Shown: piece by piece, positions 15,625 through 24,784 of the stretch
How the letters are laid out: every line of letters begins with the position of its first letter
Position numbering within the stretch: position 1 is the stretch's first letter
Assembly: GCA_947090755.1 (NCBI GenBank)
Contig: CAMUPF010000004.1
Location: 1 to 64,000, forward strand
Reading direction: 5' to 3'
Length of the DNA stretch: 64,000 nucleotides
Source of the DNA: an uncultured Candidatus Melainabacteria bacterium
Lineage (GTDB): Bacteria > Cyanobacteriota > Vampirovibrionia > Gastranaerophilales > Gastranaerophilaceae
The notes under the pieces: model-generated
The model's input: the letters and a program-made list of their open reading frames with translations, nothing else
Database searches by the model: none
Told to the model about the DNA's origin: nothing
Program-made: the position numbers and the translations under genes

Positions 15625-18102
15625 ATGAAAGAGAATTATTTTCCGCAAGAAATAGAAAAAAAATGGCAGAAAATCTGGGAAGAAAACGACGCGTTTAATG
15701 TTCCGGAGGATTCTGATAAACCTAAATATTTTGCACTGTCAATGTTTCCGTACCCGTCAGGCAAACTCCACATGGGCCACGTTAGAAACTATACAATTAC
15801 TGACGTCATAGCACGCTTCAAAAAGGCGCAAGGGTTTAATGTTCTTCACCCGATGGGCTGGGATAGCTTCGGGCTTCCGGCTGAAAACGCTGCGATGAAA
15901 CACGGCGCTAACCCTGAAGTTTGGACGGATGAAAATATTGCTTATATGACTAAACAGCTTAAAATGCTGGGGCTTTCTTACGATTGGAAGCGTGAAGTTA
16001 CAACCTGCAAACCTGATTACTACAAATGGACTCAGTGGCTGTTTTTACAATTGTACAAAAAAGGTTTAGCATATAAAAAAGAAGCGGCAGTTAACTGGTG
16101 TGAAGAATGCGGAACCGTTCTTGCTAACGAACAGGTAATTGATGGCAAATGCTGGAGATGTGACAGCGTTGTTGAGAAAAAATATCTTTCTCAATGGTTC
16201 TTTAAAATCACTGATTATGCGGAAGTTCTTCTTGAAGACTTAGACAAACTCCCCGGCTGGGGTGACAACGTTAAAACAATGCAGGCTAACTGGATTGGTA
16301 AATCTCAAGGTGCGATTTTCAAATTTAAGGTTAAAGAAATTGATGGACTTGAGGTTCCTGTTTATACAACCCGTCCTGATACGGTTCACGGTATAACTTA
16401 CCTTGTTGTTGCGCCTGAATACAAAGATATTGAAAAACTTACAACACCTGAAAACAAGGCTGCAGTTGAAGAATATCGTGCAAATGCACGCAAAATGACA
16501 GAAATTGAACGTCTTTCAACAGACCGTGTTAAAACAGGCGTTCCGCTCGGAACCCATTGTATTAATCCGTTTACCGGCGAAGAGTTCCCGCTGTGGACTG
16601 CGGACTATGCGCTTGTTGAATACGGTACCGGCGCTGTTATGGCCGTTCCGACCCACGATACACGCGACTTTGACTTCGCGAAGAAATTTAATCTTCCGAT
16701 GAAAGTTGTTATTCAAAACCCTGAAAATCCGTCAGACTGCAAAGATTCGGCATATACTGAACCGGGGGTTCTTGTGAATTCCGGTGAATTTAACGGAATG
16801 TCGAACGAAGCGGCTAAAAAAGCTATTACCGAAAAAGCCGTACGTGAAGGATTTGGAGAATTTAAGACTCAATACAGACTTCGCGACTGGCTTATTTCCC
16901 GTCAACGTTACTGGGGCGCGCCAATTCCGGTTGTTTACTGCGAAAAATGCGGCATTGTTCCTGTCCCTGAAGAACAGTTGCCGGTATTATTGCCGAAAGA
17001 TGTTGATTTCTCAGTTGTGGGCAAATCCCCGATTACAACATCACCGACTTTCGCTGAAACCACCTGCCCTCACTGCGGCGGCAAGGCAAGACGTGAAACC
17101 GATACGATGGATACTTTCGTTTGCTCTAGCTGGTACTATTTGAGATACTCTGACGCACGCAACTCAGAAATGCCGTTTGCGAAGGACAAAGTTAACAAAT
17201 GGCTTCCGGTTGACCAGTATGTCGGCGGTATCGAACACGCAATTCTTCACCTCTTGTATTCAAGATTTTTTACAAAAGCGTTGCGTGACCTTGGCCTGTT
17301 AGACTTTGACGAACCGTTCAAAAACCTTCTTACTCAAGGTATGGTTCTCAAAGACGGCTCTAAAATGTCTAAATCTAAAGGCAATACCGTTGACCCTGAC
17401 GAAATCTTTGAAAATTACGGCGCGGATACTGCAAGATTGTTTATCCTTTCAGATTCACCTCCGGCACGTGATTTCGACTGGTCTGATGCAGGTGTTGAAG
17501 GCTGTTATAAGTTCCTCAACCGTGTATGGCGTTTAATCGCTTCTAATGCAAACGATATTTCAATGGATTACAAATTGGAATTCCCGTTGGCTAAAGCGAA
17601 CGACGATTTGGTCAGAAATGTTCATATCGCAATGAAAGGCATTACAAACGATATTTCTAACGATTTCCAATTTAACACCGTAATTTCTAAATACCGTGAA
17701 CTTACAAACGCTATTTACGAATGGCGCGGTGCTAAAAAAGAACTTAACGCTGAAGATAAAGCGGTTATGAGCTTTGCAATTCTTTCGTTAATAAAACTTA
17801 TGTCGCCGGTTGCTGTCCACCTGACAGAAGAAGCGTGGAAAGAACTCGGTGGCAAAGGCTCAATCCATGACGAACCTTGGTGTGAGTGGGATGAAAACCT
17901 TGCAAAAGCAAGTTCTATAACTCTTGTCGTTCAGGTTAACGGTAAAGTTAAAGACAAACTTGAAGTCGACGAGGCGCTATCGCAAGAAGAGCTTAAAGCC
18001 GTTGCAATGGAAAGCCCGAAAGTTAAAGAATTAACTGACGGCAAAGAAATCGTAAAAGTCATTGTAGTTCCGAAAAAACTCGTAAATATTGTTGTTAAAT
18101 AA
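15625..18102 (+). CDS. leuS: Leucyl-tRNA synthetase
   Basis: 825 residues, the bacterial length. Class I signatures: the HIGH-type motif in PSGKLHMGHVRNYT near residue 50 and KMSKSKGN near residue 581. A zinc-ribbon insertion (NWCEECG, then CWRCD) is at about 155-180. The CP1 editing domain lies between about 220 and 420, with YTTRPDTVHG and the T-rich editing site. A second cysteine cluster (CEKCG, then CPHCGGK) precedes the catalytic return. C-terminal anticodon-binding and LeuS-specific domains end with VNGKVKDKLEVDE. It charges tRNA-Leu and hydrolyses mischarged products. Confidence 0.98.
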   Translation: MKENYFPQEIEKKWQKIWEENDAFNVPEDSDKPKYFALSMFPYPSGKLHMGHVRNYTITDVIARFKKAQGFNVLHPMGWDSFGLPAENAAMKHGANPEVWTDENIAYMTKQLKMLGLSYDWKREVTTCKPDYYKWTQWLFLQLYKKGLAYKKEAAVNWCEECGTVLANEQVIDGKCWRCDSVVEKKYLSQWFFKITDYAEVLLEDLDKLPGWGDNVKTMQANWIGKSQGAIFKFKVKEIDGLEVPVYTTRPDTVHGITYLVVAPEYKDIEKLTTPENKAAVEEYRANARKMTEIERLSTDRVKTGVPLGTHCINPFTGEEFPLWTADYALVEYGTGAVMAVPTHDTRDFDFAKKFNLPMKVVIQNPENPSDCKDSAYTEPGVLVNSGEFNGMSNEAAKKAITEKAVREGFGEFKTQYRLRDWLISRQRYWGAPIPVVYCEKCGIVPVPEEQLPVLLPKDVDFSVVGKSPITTSPTFAETTCPHCGGKARRETDTMDTFVCSSWYYLRYSDARNSEMPFAKDKVNKWLPVDQYVGGIEHAILHLLYSRFFTKALRDLGLLDFDEPFKNLLTQGMVLKDGSKMSKSKGNTVDPDEIFENYGADTARLFILSDSPPARDFDWSDAGVEGCYKFLNRVWRLIASNANDISMDYKLEFPLAKANDDLVRNVHIAMKGITNDISNDFQFNTVISKYRELTNAIYEWRGAKKELNAEDKAVMSFAILSLIKLMSPVAVHLTEEAWKELGGKGSIHDEPWCEWDENLAKASSITLVVQVNGKVKDKLEVDEALSQEELKAVAMESPKVKELTDGKEIVKVIVVPKKLVNIVVK

Positions 18103-18110
18103 GCAAGAGG

Positions 18111-18135
18111 GCCGGTTTTTAAACCGGCCTTTTTG
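18111..18135 (+). terminator. Terminator of leuS
   Basis: GGCCGGTTT - tt - AAACCGGCC followed by TTTTT, 9 nt after the leuS stop codon. Confidence 0.93.
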
Positions 18136-18230
18136 TAAATTTTTGTAAATATACTAGTATATTTAGTATTTTTTGCGTGCAAAAAATACTTTATATCTCT
18201 GTATGGTCATAAAGAGCGAGGTATAAATTT

Positions 18231-18923
18231 ATGAGTGGAGTAAACAAAGTTTCTGCACCACAGAGTACAAACGGTACTCAAGGTACATCACAAATTCATC
18301 AGGAAAACGGTAAAGTCGTTTTGAGCTTTAAGGGCAAAAAATACGAATTGACGAAAAAACAGGCTGATCAGTATAATGAACTTTTGTATAATCTTAACTA
18401 TACAAAAAATCGAATTGGTGAGTTAAAAGCTGAAATGGGGGCTAAAGGCGTTTCAGCCGAACGCAAAGCTGAAATTCAGGCTGAATTAAAAACTTTACAG
18501 GCAAAATATGCCAAGCAGCAGGCCACAGCAAGTTTTGATATTTTACCTGCCGGAAACGGTGATATGTACGTGGCATTTAATATGAAAAAAGATATTAATG
18601 CCGAAGAATTTAAGAAATTATTTAATATCGAAGACGGCGCTTTAAGATATAGTTTGAAAAAAGAAGCGCTGGAAGATGGTATCGGAATTGAAAAAATGCA
18701 CGAACGTGACGAGAATAAACCCTTTGCAACGTATGATGATGCAATGATGACAGGCGGGCTTCCTTTTGAATTTTCAAATGGTGTAGTGCTTGTTCCCAGT
18801 GATGATGCCGGGCATTACTATCCGGATTACTCGGGCGCGAATCTTTATGGCGGACAAACTTATAATGTTGCCGGCGCCTATGTTGATGCTCCTGAAACAA
18901 AACCGTGGTGGAAGTTCTGGTAA
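18231..18923 (+). CDS. Unknown 230-residue protein with coiled coil
   Basis: It begins MSGVNKVSAPQSTNGTQGT, a low-complexity Ser/Thr/Gln-rich head with no signal peptide. VVLSFKGKKYELTKKQADQY follows, then a predicted coiled coil at about 55-105 (LYNLNYTKNRIGELKAEMGA and QAELKTLQAKYAKQQ). The rest is a mixed domain, and the chain ends in an aromatic tail, PWWKFW. No family recognised. A promoter-like AT-rich stretch with repeated TATA words precedes it (18148-18205). It is convergent with the SDR gene; their stop codons are back to back. Confidence 0.72.
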   Translation: MSGVNKVSAPQSTNGTQGTSQIHQENGKVVLSFKGKKYELTKKQADQYNELLYNLNYTKNRIGELKAEMGAKGVSAERKAEIQAELKTLQAKYAKQQATASFDILPAGNGDMYVAFNMKKDINAEEFKKLFNIEDGALRYSLKKEALEDGIGIEKMHERDENKPFATYDDAMMTGGLPFEFSNGVVLVPSDDAGHYYPDYSGANLYGGQTYNVAGAYVDAPETKPWWKFW

Positions 18924-19625
18924 TTAAATACCAACGCTTAAACCTGCACAAAGATTTATAGATTGGCCTGTTATTCCTCTGGCGTCATCGCTTATGAGGT
19001 AGCGGGCCAATTTTGCGATTTCTTCGGGTTTTACAAACCGGCGTTGCGGAATACATTCAATGATTTCATCACGCGAAAATTCACTTTCTTCAATTGATTG
19101 ATTGCCCAGTTCTGTGTCGACCCACCCGGGGTTGATTGTGTTTACGGTAATATTGTCAGCCGCAAGTTCAAGCGCCAGCGCCTTTGTTAAACCCACAAGC
19201 CCCGCCTTTGTCGCAGAGTAAAGGCTCGCGTTTGCCTCGCCCATTACGCCGGAAATTGAACCAATATTTATAATTCTGCCCCATTTTTGTTCTTTCATAT
19301 AAGGAACTGCCTGTGATATCAAAAATGTCGGTGTTTCGAGGTTGGTTCTGAAAATCCTTTCGATTTGCGCGGGTGTCATTTCGTCAATTTCGCCATAGAT
19401 GTATTCACCGGCGTTGTTCACAAGAACATCAATTTTATTCTCTTTAATAAATGCGCCGAGTCTTTCAGCGTCGCGTGTAAGGTCGCAAACGCAGTAACCC
19501 GCCGCGTTTAATTCCTGCAATGCCGATTCGTTTCGCGCCGTTACGTAAAGGCTGCCAAGTGATTTCAATTCCTCTGCTATCGCACGCCCGATGCCTTTTG
19601 AGGCGCCTGTGACTAAAATGTTCAT
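18924..19625 (-). CDS. SDR family oxidoreductase (FabG-like)
   Basis: 233 residues. Classical short-chain dehydrogenase with the Rossmann glycine motif (VTGASKGIGRAIAEEL), NNAG (VLVNNAGEYIYG), the catalytic serine (INIGSISG) and YSATK (YSATKAGLVGLTKALALEL). NTINPGWVDT follows. It is NAD(P)H-dependent. The substrate cannot be deduced: it could act on 3-oxoacyl-ACP or another carbonyl. Last gene of a four-gene operon with 4 nt overlap to tcdA. Confidence 0.9.
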   Translation of the reverse strand: MNILVTGASKGIGRAIAEELKSLGSLYVTARNESALQELNAAGYCVCDLTRDAERLGAFIKENKIDVLVNNAGEYIYGEIDEMTPAQIERIFRTNLETPTFLISQAVPYMKEQKWGRIINIGSISGVMGEANASLYSATKAGLVGLTKALALELAADNITVNTINPGWVDTELGNQSIEESEFSRDEIIECIPQRRFVKPEEIAKLARYLISDDARGITGQSINLCAGLSVGI

Positions 19626-20359
19626 CGTCTTAATTCCTTTATAATATAAAAAGCCATAAAAATTCCTGCTGTTGAAGCGACAAATGGTGTTGAGGCAGGA
19701 ATTATTTTGTTAAATTCTACAATCTCGCCAGAGTTTGTTTCTATATGTTCAAGTTCGGAAATTTTTTCTTGTGAAAACGGTTTTTCGCGGCTTGCAACGA
19801 CCGTAATTCCTGTTTCAATTCCGCGTTTTTTGAGTTGATAAATTACATTGGAAACGAACGGCGCGTTTTTATTCTCGATTTCAGAAATGTCGCAGATGTA
19901 AAGCTGTGTCGGGTCAACGCGGTTTCCGGCGCCCATGGAGCTTATTACCGGAACCCCAAGCTTATGGCAGGTTTCCAGCAGATGAATTTTTGAGCGCATA
20001 CTGTCTATTGCATCAACTACGTAGTCAAATTGCGCAAGGTCAAGTGCCAAATTTTCGCTGTAAAAATCGTCAATTGTCGTGATTTCAATCGCCGGATTAA
20101 TATTTTTCAAGCGATTTTCAAAAAGTTTTGTCTTTTTTTCGCCTATATTTGACTGCAATGCAATAATCTGACGGTTGAGGTTTGAGGTAGAAACCGTATC
20201 AAAGTCAACAAGTGTAAGCTTTCCGACGCCGGCGCGGGCGAGCATTTCGGCCGTGTAGCCGCCGACACCGCCAAGTCCAAGAATGCAGATATTTTTTGAG
20301 GCAAGGTTTTCTTGAAACTCCTTGCCCCAGAATAAAATATTTCTTGAAAATAGTTCCAT
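19622..20359 (-). CDS. tcdA: tRNA threonylcarbamoyladenosine dehydratase (TcdA/CsdL), ThiF/E1-like
   Basis: 245 residues. Adenylating E1-like fold with ILGLGGVGGYTAEMLARAG nucleotide loop, VDFDTVSTSNLNRQI and DAIDSMRSKIHLL. Length and sequence fit TcdA, which converts t6A37 of ANN-decoding tRNAs to the cyclic form, rather than ThiF or MoeB, because there are no paired zinc CxxC motifs. A hydrophobic C-terminal segment (FVASTAGIFMAFYII) is typical of TcdA. Start overlaps the secG stop by 1 nt and its stop overlaps the SDR start. Confidence 0.9.
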   Translation of the reverse strand: MELFSRNILFWGKEFQENLASKNICILGLGGVGGYTAEMLARAGVGKLTLVDFDTVSTSNLNRQIIALQSNIGEKKTKLFENRLKNINPAIEITTIDDFYSENLALDLAQFDYVVDAIDSMRSKIHLLETCHKLGVPVISSMGAGNRVDPTQLYICDISEIENKNAPFVSNVIYQLKKRGIETGITVVASREKPFSQEKISELEHIETNSGEIVEFNKIIPASTPFVASTAGIFMAFYIIKELRR

Positions 20360-20580
20360 TATTTTATCAAATACCCTAAGATAAATGTGCAGATAACAAA
20401 GATTCCTGCGATAATGCCTGTGAGTTGGTTTAATCCTTTTTCAGCGCTTTTTTGTGACGCGAAAACATGTGACATTCCGCCCATCCCCGCGATGCCGTCA
20501 CCTTTAGGTGAGTGAAGCAGAATTAAAATTACAAGTAGAAATGCTGAGATGATTTGTACAGCCCATATAAAATTTATCAT
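20359..20580 (-). CDS. secG: Preprotein translocase subunit SecG
   Basis: 73 residues with two membrane helices (INFIWAVQIISAFLLVILIL and LTGIIAGIFVICTFILGYLI), separated by a short loop with HSPKGDGIAGMGG, the family signature. It assists SecYE-mediated export. Its neighbours overlap on both sides (4 nt upstream, 1 nt downstream), so it is translated as part of a tight operon. Confidence 0.95.
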   Translation of the reverse strand: MINFIWAVQIISAFLLVILILLHSPKGDGIAGMGGMSHVFASQKSAEKGLNQLTGIIAGIFVICTFILGYLIK

Positions 20581-21269
20581 TTAATTTTCTCCTTTTTTTT
20601 GCCGGATATGAAGTGAGCGCGTTTAGAATTAAGCTTGATATCTTCAAATGTGTATAATCTGGCCGGTCTTTTTGAAGATGATTTTGTGTATTCATCCAGT
20701 TCAATCAAGCCTTCTGTCGCGATTGCCTTTTTACGGAAGTTGCGTTTATCAAGTTCCTTGCTCATAATCAGTTCATAAGCTTTTTGCATTTCCGTGAGGG
20801 TAAATTTTTCGTTCAAAAGCTGGTATGCAACAGGGCAGATTTCAAGTCTTTCGCGTGTACGTTTCATTGAGTATTCAATAATATCTTTGTGGTCGAACGC
20901 GAGTTTTGGCAAATCAGAAACCTTGAACCACGTAAGTTCATCGGTTGTAACGATATTCAAATCTTCCGCTCTAACAAGCGCGAAGTATGCACAGGTTATA
21001 ACCCTTGCATTAGGGTGACGAAGCGGATCGCCAAATGTGTAAAGCTGTTCAAGATAAATGTTATCAACATTGGTTCGTTCTTTAAGCACCCTCAATGCAG
21101 CTTCATCAAGGTTTTCTGATAACCTTACGTAACCTCCCGGGATTGCCCATTTATCTTTGAATGGTTCATTTAATCTTTTTACTAAAAGTACCTGAATGGC
21201 ATTATTTTTTAGTGTTAGAATTACAACGTCAACCGTAATCTCGTGTGTTTTTGTTTCATTAAATATCAT
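20577..21269 (-). CDS. NUDIX-domain protein with winged-helix tail (NrtR-like)
   Basis: 230 residues. The N-terminal NUDIX domain begins HEITVDVVILTLKNNAIQVL and has DKWAIPGGYV. The expected catalytic box GX5EX7REUXEE reads LDEAALRVLKERTNV, with the RE and final EE replaced, so hydrolysis is doubtful. The C-terminal part (LTEMQKAYELIMSKELDKRNFRKKAI...) is the winged-helix domain of NrtR, a repressor of NAD metabolism genes. It is therefore more likely a transcription factor sensing ADP-ribose-type ligands. First gene of the operon with secG, tcdA and an SDR gene. Confidence 0.85.
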   Translation of the reverse strand: MIFNETKTHEITVDVVILTLKNNAIQVLLVKRLNEPFKDKWAIPGGYVRLSENLDEAALRVLKERTNVDNIYLEQLYTFGDPLRHPNARVITCAYFALVRAEDLNIVTTDELTWFKVSDLPKLAFDHKDIIEYSMKRTRERLEICPVAYQLLNEKFTLTEMQKAYELIMSKELDKRNFRKKAIATEGLIELDEYTKSSSKRPARLYTFEDIKLNSKRAHFISGKKKEKIK

Positions 21270-21421
21270 ACTAATTACCCTATATTCCTATCATATAATA
21301 AAAATGAATTCTTTAGAAACTATCCGATTTACTAATTAACAATTGTTAACATTACGAATTATTCCGGCAATTCTATAAAAATTGCATACTTTATATATAT
21401 ATACGAGGATAAGGGATAAAT

Positions 21422-22270
21422 ATGACTTTTCAACCTTATATAAACAGTATAAATTTATCGGACAGCATTAAAAGCTTTTCACCGCTTTCAATGCCGAATT
21501 TTTCATTTTCTTATTCTTTACCGTCATTTTTGCCGTCATTCGCTAATATATGGAGTCCGTCTTATTCAAGTTTTAGTTTGCCGTCTTATTCCGGTTTATT
21601 CACGACAGGTTTAACAGGAAAAAACTCCAATGCTTATGATTTCAGCTTTTTAAATTCATCTTATCGTCCATCTTCTAATGTAGCGGCTGGAACGGTTGGC
21701 CGTGTTAGCGGAAAATTTTCTTACAAGGCTGTTTCCGGCAAGGCACAACGGAATTTAGGCCCTGAATTCCTTGCAAGAGTTAAGGAAGTTGCGCAAAATA
21801 TTAACTGTGATTATAAAGATTTGCTTGCTGTTATGAATTCTGAATCCGGACTTAATCCGTCTATTCAGAATCAGGCTGGTTATCAGGCTTACGGTTTAAT
21901 TCAATTTACACCGCAGACAGCGAGTGATCTGGGAACATCTGTAGAAAAACTGGTTAAAATGTCTGCAGTCGAACAATTAGATTATGTTGAAAAATTCTAT
22001 TTGCAAGCACGCAAAACAAGAGGTTTTGGCAATAAGAAGTTTACGGCCGCAGATTTGTACGCAGTAACATTCCTGCCGGCACGTGCAAATCAAAATGTAC
22101 TATGCGTTAAAGGCGAACGCTGGGAGTCCGGACGTAAAAAAGGACAATTGAAAAACTGGTATGAAGCTAACACCGCATTTGATAAAGATGGAAATCACAA
22201 GATTGAAAAATGGGAATTGCAAGAACGTATGAATGCCTGCCGCGTTAACGAAAATATCTTCCTAGCGTAA
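21422..22270 (+). CDS. Lytic transglycosylase (SLT) domain protein with EF-hand-like tail
   Basis: 282 residues. Residues 1-110 are Ser/Pro/Tyr/Phe-rich and low in complexity, without a clear signal peptide. The SLT-like domain at about 118-210 carries LLAVMNSESGLNPSIQNQAG (catalytic glutamate) and AYGLIQFTPQTA. The tail at about 255-275 contains DKDGNHKIEKWEL, a single EF-hand-type calcium loop. It probably cleaves peptidoglycan. An AT-rich promoter region with TATATATATATA lies just upstream (21390-21405). How it leaves the cytoplasm is unclear; type IV pilus or secretion machinery is possible. Confidence 0.82.
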   Translation: MTFQPYINSINLSDSIKSFSPLSMPNFSFSYSLPSFLPSFANIWSPSYSSFSLPSYSGLFTTGLTGKNSNAYDFSFLNSSYRPSSNVAAGTVGRVSGKFSYKAVSGKAQRNLGPEFLARVKEVAQNINCDYKDLLAVMNSESGLNPSIQNQAGYQAYGLIQFTPQTASDLGTSVEKLVKMSAVEQLDYVEKFYLQARKTRGFGNKKFTAADLYAVTFLPARANQNVLCVKGERWESGRKKGQLKNWYEANTAFDKDGNHKIEKWELQERMNACRVNENIFLA

Positions 22271-22362
22271 CTTTTTATTACATTTCTACATAATTTCTTG
22301 TCTTAGGTTTTTATTTCAGATATCATCAAAGAATGAAAGACTAAGATTAGGAAGGTGTGTAA

Positions 22363-23406
22363 ATGTTTGACGGGGAAGAATTTTTGGAAAACGAAGTAAA
22401 CGTTGACGAAACTAACGTTGAAACCGCTAATGTTAATGAAGAGGATCCGGCTTTTATTGAAAACGGGTTTATTGTTGATGTAACTGATGCTAAGAAAATT
22501 TCTGATGTTATTTATCAACTCAGCACGGTACTTGATCTTCCGGAGGCACAGGAAAAACAAATCTGTATAAAACTTGGCAACATAGACCTTTCCGGAACCC
22601 AGCTTTCAAGTATTCGCGCTCTCGTTGAAACAATGAATTCAACCGTCGCTTTTATTAGCACAACCTCCGATATTACTGAAAGTTCCGCTTACGAAGTAGG
22701 AATGAAGGTTTCTAAACTTGAAAATAAAATTGTTACCCCTGATTTTGAATCAAATAAAGACGGCAGTGTAGAATTGGAAAAAGCATTAGACAAAATTTTT
22801 GGCGGTGTGTCTAATGAAGCAATGAAAATAAAAGAAAAGATTTCGCAGATTGCAAAACCTGCCAGAAACACAGATTCTGAAAAACAGGAAGAAGTTATCG
22901 TCGAAAATCTTCTTGCCGATGATATCGGTGCTGATATAGATATTAATGAGTATGAAAAATTTAATAAAGAACTGGAAGAGGCGAATAACATTTCAGCCGA
23001 AGAGGAAGAAAGATTAAGAAAAGAATTGCAGGCAAAACTGCAGTTAACCGAAAAATTGCCGACGCTTTATATTCAAAGAACCCTGCGTTCCGGCCAGAGC
23101 CTGACCGCTGACGGAAACATCGTTATCATTGGTGATGTTAATCCGGGTTCTGAAATTAAAGCTGTTGGTGACATTACGGTATGGGGCATTCTGGGCGGTA
23201 TCGCTCACGCCGGAATCGAAGGTAACGAGTTCGCAAAAATTCGCGCGCTCAAAATGAATGCAATTCAAATAAGAATAGCGGAAGTATTTGCAAGACGTCC
23301 GGATAGCGCAAATATTCCATATATACAGAAAACCGACACTTACGTTCCGGAAGAAGCCAGTGTCGAAGGTAACCATATAATTATTCAAAAAATAATTAAC
23401 AGATAA
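22363..23406 (+). CDS. minC: Septum site-determining protein MinC
   Basis: 347 residues. The C-terminal MinC beta-helix domain is clear: LYIQRTLRSGQSLTADGNIV, then GDVNPGSEIKAVGDI and VWGILGGIAHAG, with ARRPD near the end. The N-terminus is longer than in E. coli and starts with about 35 acidic residues, followed by a MinC_N-like domain. It inhibits FtsZ assembly away from midcell, with MinD. First gene of the minCDE operon. Confidence 0.95.
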   Translation: MFDGEEFLENEVNVDETNVETANVNEEDPAFIENGFIVDVTDAKKISDVIYQLSTVLDLPEAQEKQICIKLGNIDLSGTQLSSIRALVETMNSTVAFISTTSDITESSAYEVGMKVSKLENKIVTPDFESNKDGSVELEKALDKIFGGVSNEAMKIKEKISQIAKPARNTDSEKQEEVIVENLLADDIGADIDINEYEKFNKELEEANNISAEEEERLRKELQAKLQLTEKLPTLYIQRTLRSGQSLTADGNIVIIGDVNPGSEIKAVGDITVWGILGGIAHAGIEGNEFAKIRALKMNAIQIRIAEVFARRPDSANIPYIQKTDTYVPEEASVEGNHIIIQKIINR

Positions 23407-23418
23407 TAAGGAGAAATA

Positions 23419-24237
23419 ATGACCGGTCGAGTTATTGTAATTACCTCGGGTAAAGGCGGGGTAGGAAAAACAACCACAAATGCCAATATCGGTACTGCGC
23501 TTGCACGACAAGGCAAAAAAGTGGTTATGATTGATACAGATTTGGGGCTTAGAAACCTCGATTTGTTATTAGGTTTAGAAAATAGAATTGTTTATACAAT
23601 CGTTGATGTTGTTGAAAAACGCTGCAAACTTAAACAGGCACTCGTTAAAGATAAGAAAAATCCTAACCTTTGCCTTCTTGCCGCGGCTCAGACTAAAGAT
23701 AAATCTGCGGTTACAGAAGAACAATTAAAAGAAATTTGCGAAGAATTGAAAAAAGATTTCGATTTTATCCTCGTTGACTGTCCTGCGGGTATCGAACAGG
23801 GCTTCCAGAACGCTGTAGCAGGCGCGTCTGAAGCAATAGTCGTAACAACACCTGAGATGTCTGCCGTTCGTGACGCCGATAGAATTATAGGGCTGCTTGA
23901 AGCAAAAGAAGAAATTCAATCTTATAAATTATTGCTCAACAGAGTTCGTCCTAATCTTATCAAATCTAAAGATATGATGAGTATTGATGATGTCGTTGAA
24001 CTTCTTTCTGTTGATTTGATTGGTATAATTCCTGAAGATACAGGCATTATTTCTTCAACCAACAAGGGTGAACCGATTGTCAATGATGATAAATCCTTAG
24101 CGGGCCGTGCTTACAAAAATGTGGCTCAAAGAATTATGGGTAACGATGTTCCTTTAATGGATTTGGAAGCAGAAACAAGCGTCGTTGCCAAGTTTAAAAA
24201 GTTTTTAGCTGGACTCGTCGGTAAGGAGAAACAATAA
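23419..24237 (+). CDS. minD: Septum site-determining ATPase MinD
   Basis: 272 residues. The deviant Walker A motif GKGGVGKTT is at about 11-19, with IDTDLGLRNLDLLLGLENR, DCPAGIEQGFQNA and TTPEMSAVRDADRIIG. The C-terminal amphipathic membrane-targeting helix is KFKKFLAGLVGKEK. It binds the membrane as an ATP dimer, recruits MinC and is stimulated by MinE. It follows minC by 12 nt, and its stop overlaps the minE start. Confidence 0.97.
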   Translation: MTGRVIVITSGKGGVGKTTTNANIGTALARQGKKVVMIDTDLGLRNLDLLLGLENRIVYTIVDVVEKRCKLKQALVKDKKNPNLCLLAAAQTKDKSAVTEEQLKEICEELKKDFDFILVDCPAGIEQGFQNAVAGASEAIVVTTPEMSAVRDADRIIGLLEAKEEIQSYKLLLNRVRPNLIKSKDMMSIDDVVELLSVDLIGIIPEDTGIISSTNKGEPIVNDDKSLAGRAYKNVAQRIMGNDVPLMDLEAETSVVAKFKKFLAGLVGKEKQ

Positions 24238-24701
24238 TGGGCGAAAATATTTTTACTGATATTTATAATAAAGTAATGGGTTTCTTCCGCCAGACTGACG
24301 CTGAGGAAACCGCTAAAGATACGGCTTGCAATCGTTTGAGAGTCGTCTTAATGCAAGACAGAACAAATCTTAATCCTCAACTTCTTGAAAAAATGAGAAA
24401 AGAGTTAATCGAACTCCTTTCAAAATATGTTGAAATGGACAAGGAAGCACTTGAACTTAACTTCGAACAAGAAGGCGAACAAATGGCATTGATGCTTTCA
24501 ATCCCTGTTCTCAGAGCAAGACCGGAAGAGGAAATTGAAAAGGCTCTGGCTGAAGAAGTTAAACCGGAAGAGGATGCGGATGAATCTTGTGAAGATGCGG
24601 TGGTTGATGAAAATCCTGAAGAGGATGAGGCTGCTGAAGAAACCGAATCTGAGGAAGAAATTCACGAAGAAGACGAAAATAAATCAGAAGATAATGAATA
24701 A
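24237..24701 (+). CDS. minE: MinE with long acidic C-terminal extension
   Basis: 154 residues, against about 85-100 for usual MinE. The conserved part covers residues 1-95: membrane-targeting start, ARNRL-like ACNRLRVVLMQDR, and the dimerisation domain ELIELLSKYVEMDKEALEL. From about residue 98 comes a tail of 55 residues made almost only of Glu, Asp and Ala (for example EDEAAEETESEEEIHEEDE). It dissociates MinD from the membrane. The role of the tail is unknown. Located 1 nt within the minD stop codon. Confidence 0.92.
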   Translation: MGENIFTDIYNKVMGFFRQTDAEETAKDTACNRLRVVLMQDRTNLNPQLLEKMRKELIELLSKYVEMDKEALELNFEQEGEQMALMLSIPVLRARPEEEIEKALAEEVKPEEDADESCEDAVVDENPEEDEAAEETESEEEIHEEDENKSEDNE

Positions 24702-24705
24702 TGTT

Positions 24706-24730
24706 GAAGGGCTTGTTAAACAAGCCCTTT
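24706..24730 (+). terminator. Terminator of minCDE
   Basis: AAGGGCTTG - ttaaa - CAAGCCCTT followed by T-rich sequence just after the minE stop codon. Confidence 0.85.
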
Positions 24731-24784
24731 CATTTATGGCAAAAATATTTATGTTTGTGTTTTCTATGAAAAAAGGTGTTTGTT

